A DNA stretch of 35,912 bases from Acanthaster planci (taxonomy: Eukaryota; Echinodermata; Asteroidea; Valvatida; Acanthasteridae), in contig NW_019091402.1 in assembly GCF_001949145.1 (NCBI RefSeq), positions 51,314 through 87,225 on the forward strand, written 5' to 3'. A program made the translations under genes and the position numbers. Under the pieces are notes generated by a model. It was not told the DNA's origin. It did no database searches and saw only the letters and a list, made by a program, of their open reading frames with translations. Shown here in pieces: positions 24,253-33,914 of this stretch (positions within the stretch are counted from its first letter, which is position 1; each line of letters begins with the position of its first letter).

Positions 24253-25736
24253 AATTTGAAGTATTTTTCCCGGAACTGATTCAGTGCAATCCAACGGCAG
24301 TCAGTGTGGTTTTGCCACATTCAGAATTCAAGACCTTTGGTAATCTGTAGAGATCACGAAAGACGCACAGCCTCGTCCTGTTATAATTAGGGTGGTCACA
24401 GCTCTTACGGGTCCAGTCCACTAATTCAAGCCCCACTGAAAACAGTGTTAAATCAGCACCGTTCTGGGCCCAAAAGCATGCACGCCAACGTCCCTGAGAT
24501 TTCTGCCACACAAATGAAATTTTTGTCTGGTCCCTTATCTTTCAATTTCTTTTCAATTTTTTGTAGGTTAATCAATTACATTTTTAATTATTCCCACAAA
24601 CCAAATAACCCCCAAAAAGTGATTTTTACGATTGTCCGATTGCAGCCATTTTTAAGTGGCAACCCTCAACTTTCTAGGGCACTTAGGACCTTTTTTCAAC
24701 CGTAGTTTTTAGCCCTTCACCCTCTCATATGAAAGTTCAATGACTGGCCAGAGAGTTGATCCCGCGCGCCCGGCGGCAACGCGGCGATTCACACTATCTC
24801 ACCATTTTGGGGGGCCAAATAATCTCCTTTTTCAAAAGATACTGTGGGTGGGGGCACTTTTAATGCTAATGAGCTGGCCAGAAATTCTCACTTGAATAAG
24901 TGGTCTGCACTCTTACCATTGAAAACGTATCCATGTCTTAGCATCCACCATGAAACAGGATTCTTAAAGGACTGCATTTTGTAAAAGGTACGATTTATAA
25001 CGATGATGTCAGGTCAGGCCGGCCCGGCCTGAGTGATGGTGGAATTTTAATAAACATCCAATCTCTGAATATAGTGCATGAATGTCGCCCTCTAGACTAG
25101 AGAAGCAAAGCAACGTACGTACGTACACGTACAACGCCAACCTCAACCTCGATTCCACGGGCTGCGTGCGCGTTCCTTCACTAGATCGCGAAAGGAATGG
25201 CGCCAACATCGTACCGATGAAACGCGGTGGGAACGTAGTTGACCCCCGGCCTGCCCCACTCACCAAACTTATTTTTATCCACTTCACTGTGGATTTTCCA
25301 AAAATTCTTTCTCTCTTAATTAAGACCTTTAATTATAATGAAACAAAATGAGTGCCTCATTGACATAATTTTTTTCTGGACATTATGAAAATTGATTACT
25401 TTAAGCTACATTATCTAAGGGGAATCCCAAGCAACACGCAATATAAGGAAATACCGTGGAATGAGCAATGCCCGGAAATTCCATGCCTGAGCACGCAATA
25501 CCACCGTACAGGCTGCGTTGATCACACCCACGACAGCACAGAGTGCTGAAACGGGCGTCTAAGATCGTTTGCTCATTAATTGTGAAGTTCTCTAGACAAG
25601 ACGGTCACTTGTTCAACGCTGCCAGAGAGGGGAACCTATCCTACGTCACTCCAGTCAGTGGCCGGGTAGTTAAGGAAATACGGTCTGACAGTGGTGAGCA
25701 TTACGGGAGCAAGTTAAAAGAACGGATGTAGAAAAG
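24253..25736. promoter_or_regulatory. head-to-head region between EFR3 and IFIT-like gene
   Basis: No coding exon was found. EFR3 starts leftward from 24252 and the IFIT-like gene rightward from 25737, so both promoters should lie here or nearby. CpG-containing patches occur at about 24760-24790 (GCGCGCCCGGCGGCAACGCG) and 25100-25250, the latter with a run of ACGT repeats. Two kappaB-like motifs near 25419 and 25474 are listed separately. I looked for GAAANNGAAA interferon-stimulated elements in the last 500 bases and did not find one. Confidence 0.5.
25419..25482. promoter_or_regulatory. two kappaB-like sites upstream of IFIT-like gene
   Basis: GGGGAATCCC at 25419-25428 fits the NF-kappaB consensus GGGRNNYYCC exactly and is near-symmetric. 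GGAAATTCC at 25474-25482 is a shorter Rel-type match. They lie about 309 and 255 bases upstream of the proposed ATG at 25737. The motif match is seen; function is inferred. Confidence 0.45.
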
Positions 25737-28700
25737 ATGGCTGCGAAAGAAGCAGGGTCGGTATAATTTTTCTTTTCGATTTGATGTATTTCATGCGGCA
25801 CAATACCTTGTTGCAAATTAATTTACATCTCTCCACATTAATGATGAATAATTGTGATATCTCGTGGGCAGATCGTACCGGTATCACCAGAGACGATGGG
25901 TCCACGTGCCTCACTCAGAAAAGAGTTTTTTCCCAACGATGATGTTATTGCTGGACTCTTTTGCTTTCTCCATGTAAACCACAGCTGTGGTGATGTTTGT
26001 CTCATCAAGAGTGGGGGGGAGCTAATGATGTGCACGTGACTTTAAAGCATAATACATTATTATAGGATATTTATCAATCAGGTAAATATCGCAGGATGTT
26101 CAAGCTAACAGTATCTAGGCCCCACGGTCCTGACGACTGTAATATTTCCAAAACAGCATCCTGGATAAACGAACAAATACTTGGTGAAAGTATGAAAATT
26201 TGGTGCATTACTCTGTGCGAAGAATTGGATCTTCACCCATGAATTTTCCTGCCAATCTATTGACCTAACATCCTGTTTTATCCACGTCATTGCTTTTTTT
26301 CTTTGCTTTGTATATTTGAAAGCTGTAATTAAATATCCTCTGGAAATTAGTAAATATCTTCATAATAATCGGAGGAAAAACTGCATAACAGAACTATAAT
26401 CAAAATAGGTTAGGCTTGCGGTTGTACCATGTGGAAGAAATATCTCTTTTATGAGTGTGTGGTTCTTAGAAGAACCGATGGTGAACACTCAACGTTCCGA
26501 ACAGTATACTCTGTTCGATCGTCTTCAGGCCTAAAATCTTTAGCAATGTTTATTTTCCCCAACATTCAAAGATTCACTGCGAAAACCCCGGTATTATCTA
26601 GGGAACCATTCCAGCACTTTTCACCAGTGTTGACATTTTTGGTGTTATTTCAAAGCTGCTGGGTTACTTCTAACACTCTCCAATCCATGCATTGTAACAA
26701 TTGAAGGTGTATAAAGTAACCCCAACAGTGCTAAAGTACATTTGGGTGTGTTCATGATAACAACAATTTAAAAATGTTATTTTTAACACCGGACGCGTTT
26801 TTGCAATGTTGGAACAGTCTCCCATGTTGTGTTTTGAAGCATTTCACCAATCCTTAAATTTAATGTGCTCAGAGCAGAGCCCCTCAAATTATTCGGCCCT
26901 TTCGAATAAGCTCCATTCCTGTGATGTCACAATCGTGCACGTGGTTGAAGCTGCCCGTAGGAATATATGCGATCACCGTGCATGGCCACGGCAGTCCAGA
27001 CGTGGTGGTATGTTGTCTACATTTAGTGCAATCCAGTCACGCGGATGAAAAAGGGCTATAGATTACACGTCCAGCTCTGCAAACAACTCTAACCATCAAG
27101 TTGGTGTGATGTTTCCTGATGGATGGTTTACCAAACACATTATAAAATTCAGATTCAACAGTACAAATCCCTACGCACATAATAAAAGATTACGTGTGCA
27201 GACGACCCAGAGCTTGCTAGTATAACGCATGTGCAAAATCTCAAAAATAAATGCACGCTACACACAAAGTGGCAACGGCCTACGCGCGTCGATGTTTCTC
27301 GGCAGAGAAGAAATGAACGTGACATTTTCATCCAAAGAACATGTGATCGAGGGGTGGGAATATTGAGTCCCACTGGGATCGGTAGTAAACTTTCCTGGAA
27401 GCTTAATGTGTGGATCGTATCAGAGTTAAGGGCAAAAATGTGCATTCAAAGTCGGTCGACGGTTTAGAACCAGTTACTCATCGATATCAAGAGTCTTACC
27501 TGAACTGTTTATCAAACTAGAGACACCATCTCGGCTACCCAATATACTTATGATGATACATGTATGTATGCATTAGCTTAGACCAATCCCTTTCAATTTA
27601 ATTTAGGAATGGTTTGAGAAAAGATCCCTGGGAAGGAGGGCCTCTTTATCACAAAATTTCGACAGGTCACACTTTTGTCGATCTGTCTTAGCAGAGAGAA
27701 AAAATAACAATCGTGAAAAATTACTTTTAATCTCAAGCTGATCCAAGTACCCACTGCCACACACCGCAAATGAATAGGACATTCTCACCCTAAGGACATG
27801 TATTTCAGGAATGGGATCGAGCCTCTTTGGGATGGCTGGTGGTATTCAGAGATTATGGGAAAGTCGATTGATGCTTTGAACAGACAAGTGAAATAGTTCT
27901 ACCCTGAAATTGATTATAAAACTAGTCACACCGTAATGTACTAGCTTAGACGTGTGCGTGATTTGTTTCTCTTCACATTACAGGAATGATTTGGAAAAAG
28001 GTCCGTTGGAAGAAAGACCTCTGTATCATTTCGCTTGGAATCTGAAAATTGGGGTTGAGATCGATTGCGATAAGATAATACGCAAGATAGACGAAGACTT
28101 GGACAAGACACCACGCTTATTGGGGATCGAAGCCCTTCTGTTCAGAGCGTACTTGGAAGTATGTGACAACCGAAAACGCTGGAACGTTCGTAAAGCCAGA
28201 GAGTTCCTGGACAAAGCAGACGTGAGGATAGAACAGACAGATGAGCGTCTGCGTAAAGGCTACAAAGTTGTGTCACTGCTGAATCGCATGTGGATCGAGA
28301 ACAAATGCCTTAAAACCCAAAAGGTCAAAGAGCTACGCGCCAAACTGGATGGTAAAAGACTGGAGAAAGAGGATCATTTGGTGATTAGAGCAGTGAAAGC
28401 AGCTGCTTTGACGCGTCTCGGGCCCAATGTCTATGCAATGGCTCTCGATATGTTCGAGAAAGCGCTGGAGAAGTTCCCCGAAAATGTCAACTTCCTCTAC
28501 GGGGCTGCGTTAATGGCGGGTAGAATGGCTCGATATAGGAGAATCACCACTCCCGAGTACGAAAGGCTAGACCCTGGGGGCCAGAAACTTTTAGACAAAG
28601 AAAAGGATTATTTGCTAAAGATGATGGAGATAAATGATGAATATCAGCTGGCAAGGTCAGCTCTTGGGTCCAATTTAATTGGACGCCGGGGAAAACAAAC

Positions 28701-31700
28701 AGAAGGACTTGGTCATTTAAAGATGGCGTACGAAGAAGCCCCTCAGGTGCAAGAGGTAGTACTAAATTTAGTCAGATATTACAGACGTGAAAGTAGAATG
28801 GTTGATCAGGCCACAGACATTTTGAAAAACAGAATTGAGGAAAATCCAGACTGCAATGAGAGTCATTACCAGTTGGCACTGTGCTACCTTAAACACGCTA
28901 AGGAATGCAGCGCAGAACAGGAGAGAGACGAATGGAATGGAAAAGCTCTCGCTGAGCTAGAGCAGTGCCTCGAACTAAACAAAGGACACACATTCGCGAT
29001 GATACACGAGTGCCAAGTAACCAATTTCTTGAAGGAGATCACTGAAGCTGAAGAGCTTTACGAAAACTGCATGCAGCAGTCTGAACACTGGACATCCGAG
29101 AACAAGTTTCATCTCTACTTTGAGTTTGCCTGGTTCCTTGATAAAAACCAAACAGCTACAGGACACAATTCAAGAATGGATTTATGGCAGAAAGTGATGG
29201 ATCTTACAGCTTCGTTTGAATTTCTTGACGAGACATCTTGTAAATGGGAAGTAGAAAAGAAAGAAGAGGGGAGAAAGGAAACAGCTTATAAAAAACTGTT
29301 GGATCATTACAAAAGCAACAGTCTCGAGCTCGGAATTCTTCATTTCCAGAACTTTAAGTTTGAAGAAGCTGAAAAGGTTTTGGAGAACCTGCCAGAACTC
29401 GAGAGAGAAGCCAACTTCGACATCCCACGCTACCTTGCACTGACATACCTGAAAATGGGCTACGAAAGAGAGCTACTAGCTTTGTCACAAGGTGGAAAGC
29501 CTGAAGAAGCGAAAGGTATTTTTAAAAAGGCTCACGAAAATGCAATCCGTGCAATGGAAATTGGTCTGAGCCAAACGGATGGTCGAAAGCTAAGGGCTGA
29601 CACGGCTCTAGCAATCGCTCACAACCAGCTCCTCTTGTCGACCCCTACAACCATACAGCTAGACTCTCTATGTATCCGGTCATACAGGGAGGCTGTCAGA
29701 TGCGGAAGTCTCGTTGCTAGCCTGGAGTTACTCAGATTGATACAAAACAACAGCGTTCAAGTAACTTCAAGGTGGACTTTCCTCCAGGTAGGTCTTTGAT
29801 TATGCTTTTTTTTTAATTTAAGCTTCTTATTTTGTTTTAGAAGTGTGTTACAAATCTTCACTAAAGTGTTTGAAATCGGTCATCTTTATTTGACTTTCCA
29901 GTCGCTACGTCTTTCTTGTAATTTAATGCAGATGCTTGCAGAAATCGTCGTGTGTTGCTCGCTTAGAAGCAGTGATTGTCTACATAAAGACCAGAAACCC
30001 CTCACCTTCGAACACGGTCTTAGCAGCCGCGATACAGACAAAGATGTATCAGCGCTGAACTGTAAAACCATCAAGCGTGACGGCAGGGCAATCCTAGATG
30101 GGAGCCCGTTCTTCAGGCCGGCTTGGGAGCAACACTTCTGCATGGAGAAAAAAATACTCACAGAGAGGTTTGAAAATAATGAAGGGGAACTTGAGTTGGA
30201 TGGCAGGGAAGAGTTGGAGGAGATAACCTCGTCGAATGAAATCATCCGCGCCGCTGCCGATTGTTGTCTGAAACTACGCCCTCTGTTGGACGGTATTGTT
30301 GACAAGTTCAGGGTAAATATTTTGGTACGGAGAGATGTTAGAGTTAGTACGATTCTTCATGTGCAGTTAGTCTCTAATTTGCCTGATAAAGGTAGTGAAT
30401 GTCTGTTCAATTGTGAACGAACAAACATTTGCCAAAATAGGTAGATTTTTGTTGCTGGTCCTGGTTGTTTCACTCGGATCTGGACCACAATCAGCGATCT
30501 GTCGTTGGTTTACGGACACAAACACCGCATACCGGATGATAAGATCACTGATCGAGATCTGTGTGAAACAAACAGACCCACAGTTGGTATTTCAAAAAGC
30601 AACCCCATTCAAAGAGTCCGCACGCGTCAGCACAAGGCTGTGCGTGCGGATAGTGCAAATCTTGCGCGTGCGTTCAAATGACCCCCCCATGTACTTCATT
30701 TTGGGCTACGTTGTCGAGGAATACGGAATTAGCTCATTAAAAACACTCGCCTTTTACCTCAGTGGATTAGTTTTTTCTGTTTCGTTTTACAGAGGGAGGA
30801 AGTCGGTCGCGACGAGGAAACGAAGAAACAATATTTTCCTTTGATACTAGACGAGCAGAACGCAAGGAAAATGCAAAGCGAATTGAAAAAAAGACTCACC
30901 TTAATCTTTGGCATTGACGTGGACAGAAACTATCCTAAGCTTTGGAATCAGTTACTTAAGGTACAAATGATAAAGATACCCTGAGTTAACTATGCATTAC
31001 TAACGAGTTGGCTTATTGCATGATATTTGCTCATTCATTTTCTTTGGAGTAATGCAACATTTCTGTCACACCAGGACGACAGCTTGTGCGTTTATTCATC
31101 GGAGCTAAAATTATAATTCGCTAAAACAATGAGTAAGAAAATGAGAGGTATGGGGGTTCTTAAGACCAAGATTTCACCGTTAAACACTTTCAACACATTT
31201 CATGCAAGCCTGCATTTGTGTTTCATGCGAAGAAGTGCTGTAGTATAATGCAATTTCATCTTCGAAATTCCAGACCCAACCTTGCTGCAACTCCGGAAAT
31301 GAGTTCCTCAAAACATTCTACACCTTGGTTAACAAGATAAAGCACAGTGATGTTGCTTCATCAGAGAGTAATTTACTCATTATAACCAAGGACCCAGTCA
31401 CCTTGGCTCGTCAGTGCACGGATAAAGTCGAAGAGATCTGCAACTTCTTCTTCGATGCCATGAGAGAAGCCACTCATCTAAGGAACAGGGTGGAGCAGCT
31501 TGTGAGTGACATCAAAGATGGCAGACATGAGAAAGCTGACGAACTGCTGAAAATACTGTCCAGCAAAGAAGACTTCGTCGTGCGGATGGGAAGCACTTGG
31601 AACTTGCTGGAGGTAAACTTTAGAGTGAAATTTACTGCAAGCCGACCAAATTTAAACCCGTACAATTAGCAAGCATAACTATGTTCATCTTAATAGTATA

Positions 31701-33143
31701 AAAATAGCCCGAGACAACAAAGTGTATCATTCAGATTATTATGTTGAAACACCTTCCTCGGGTAGGTAAAATGAGGACTTCAAAGTTGGTATTAAACGAA
31801 CGTATAATTACAACTGACTAGGTCTTACTGATTTACCAGATGACTGCGCTGATTCGTCAAAGTAAAAGGCTGTCTCGATCACCTGATGTGGAAGCTGAAG
31901 AAGCTCTACGCAAACTGACGGAGGGCCCACAGGGGATATGTCACAACCTCCGAAGGCATCATCAAGAGGTTGAAGACGCAGTGTTGGAAAACCACGAGGA
32001 TGATCGGCTATCAGCTAAGTGCAGAGAAACATGCAAAGAAGCTGTCAAAGCGCTGGATGCGGAGTTGGCTAAACACAAAACTTTGGTGAGAAATGCAATG
32101 TTACCAATTTGAGTCTCAATCAAATTATATAGCTTGTGATAAAGCATTTTTTGCGCTTCCTTTGCCGAATACCTGAAGACATGGACAAGGGAGAGAGAAG
32201 GATACATCACAAGGGGGCTCAACCCTCTGCTTTCAAACTGCTTAAAATAAGCAAGAACAGCAGGAATCCAAATTCCGTGCACAATTACCAAGGAAACTGC
32301 AGCAATTTAAGTAATCTTCAAGCTACTTTAGTTGAATGGAAAATAGGAGGAAAGGTTAAGGTGAAAGGCTAAAATACCTAGAAACGCCACCCTGGCCTCT
32401 CATCACTTGTGGTCCAAAATCGAATTCCATCATGGCTCAGATTTTCAAAAGTATGAAACATATTTGTATGTTCTTTTTTTCTTCCACACAGAGTGGTGAT
32501 GGATCAGACCCACAGTCAACAGAAGTTACATTTCCACTTCTGGACATGTGCCCAGATGAAGAAACCCCTGGGCACTGGACGGGGAAAGTTACGAAACAGC
32601 TGCGTGGAGACCTCAAGCAGATGGGAATTCTTGTTAAAACCAACAAGAAGCTAGTGGAAATAATCCTGCAGGTGAGTGCTAGCAGTCATTCGTGATTGTC
32701 ATGATATGGCGAATGTTTGTGTGACGTCAACTGCATGATTCTCTGCCATGATGAAGGTACACAGGTATTTTTCCAGAAAATAAACCCACAACAGGACCTT
32801 CTGGCATTTTTATTTTGTATCTCACAACATGACGTTTCTTCTCTGAAATCTCCAAAAGCTCGGCCGCACATGGAACTGATATTGATCATGTCATTGTATT
32901 CAGAAATTTGTTCTTTTTTTATTATTACGATAGGCACAGCCATGCGTCAGTGAGAAGAACTACCGTTTCATCGCTGTGAAGACGTTTATCAGCGAAGGAA
33001 GTAACGACGGTATGGTAAAGATTAAGACAGACAGTGGTGACGATAAATCCTTCAAGATGTTGGACCTCACCCGCTGGTGTACAAATAAAACCGAGAAAGT
33101 TCTCTTGGGTATGCAGTCCTGCCTACTTCTGCCCCCTTCTTAA
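25737..33143 (+). CDS. IFIT-like TPR protein with novel C-terminal extension
   Basis: Proposed exons: 25737-25756 (ATG in the good context AAAAGATGG), 27984-29787, 29902-30312, 30793-30960, 31274-31612, 31840-32085, 32492-32671, 32934-33143 (TAA). Total about 1125 residues. The 1.8 kb second exon resembles interferon-induced IFIT proteins: an N-terminal PLYHFAWNLKI like the IFIT CHFTWEL motif, TPR-type helices such as ALDMFEKALEKFPENVNFLY and ALAELEQCLEL, and an IFIT-like tail with LGILHFQNFKFEEAEKVLE. Vertebrate IFITs also have a tiny first coding exon and one large second exon; they bind foreign RNA 5' ends in the cytoplasm and block translation. Whether this one does is unknown. Exon 1 is the weakest link: its phase-compatible donor is GTCGGT, with a stronger-looking GTATAA four bases on that would break frame. 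The last exon could instead splice at 33109 and continue past 33143. Confidence 0.75.
27607..27660 (+). pseudogene. decayed duplicate of IFIT-like exon 2 start
   Basis: The sequence after TTTAG at 27606 decodes as NGLRKDPWEGGPLYH, a clear relative of NDLEKGPLEERPLYH at the start of the true exon (27984). The match extends upstream through the acceptor into CATTAGCTTAGAC against ACTAGCTTAGAC, so a segment of intron plus exon was duplicated about 377 bases away. The frame closes within about 30 codons and no good donor follows, so it is a decoy rather than a usable exon. Confidence 0.7.
29902..33143 (+). CDS. C-terminal module of the IFIT-like gene, family unknown
   Basis: Six exons (137, 56, 113, 82, 60 and 69 codons), all joined to each other and to the IFIT exon through phase-0 introns with good GT and AG signals. 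Most of it predicts as charged, amphipathic helix (for example KVEEICNFFFDAMREATHLR and AEEALRKLTEGPQG), so helical bundles or coiled coils are likely. The last two exons look mixed, with short strand-like segments (YRFIAVKTFISEG). I do not recognise a family. It could in principle be a separate downstream gene, but no start or promoter was evident and the uniform phase favours one transcript. If intron 2 is retained, translation stops after VGL at 29799, giving a short IFIT-only form. Confidence 0.65.
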
Positions 33144-33914
33144 CTTGGAGACGTCCTCGTGGACGCTCAGAGCATAGAAATGCCATGCGTGGGCCTATTA
33201 AGACTTCTTCTCTCCAAATACGTATAGAACATAGGATTCCGAAAGTGTCTTTCAGTGCAACACTGGTGTTCCACAACACAGGGCGCCTAAACAGTTCACC
33301 GCAGAAAGGCCATTTTTTGCAGCGCATTGTGGGAAATCGTGCATATTATTCTGTTCGCCGGCTGGGTGTAGGAATCTTTCCCTACGCTTTTGCTTCGCAC
33401 TGAATGCAAACACAACCACAATTTGTCAACACACAACAGCCAAAACGTACATGACATAATTCCAATGATGGGATTCAGGGCAATCCAACGGTAGTGAGTC
33501 TGCCTCGGGATACACTGCCGGGAAAAATGAAGCAGCGTTCTGTTTTTAGTTTGTTTTTTAATTATCATTATTTTCAATATACATCTCGTCAATAATTTCG
33601 GAATATAATATGTATTTGGGTACATAGTTTTACGACACTTAAATAAGTACATATTAATTTGAGATTCGGTATTCAGTTGAAAGTTACATTTGCATAAGGA
33701 TCTGGAAGGGGGTCCCTAAAAGCAAGCTTGTCGAGGAGGGATCCCTTTGATAATAATTAGCACATAAAGTGTGAAAACACGAGAACAAAAAAGTAAAATT
33801 ACACGTAAAACACATCACACGCATGACATGGGGTACAGGTATTCCAATGCAAAGCAATAAGATAGGAAAATAAAAATATACGAAGTTCACATAGCTACCC
33901 ATTAAGAAGTTAAC
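33144..33914. other. downstream flank, no gene seen
   Basis: No coding exon is supported on either strand. Part must be the 3' UTR of the IFIT-like gene or, if that gene continues, an intron. A short stretch at about 33473-33500 (GATTCAGGGCAATCCAACGG and following) resembles 24276-24303 and may be a small dispersed repeat. Confidence 0.45.

Noticed and set aside
26600-26770. Possible imperfect inverted repeat (GGTGTTATTT..., AGTAACCC...)
   Set aside because: The arms match only loosely with several gaps, and no end structure or target duplication is visible.
29845-30444. Independent 199-codon gene starting at 29845
   Set aside because: The frame enters through a good acceptor at 29902 in phase with the IFIT-like exon and leaves through a good donor at 30312, so it is better explained as an internal exon.
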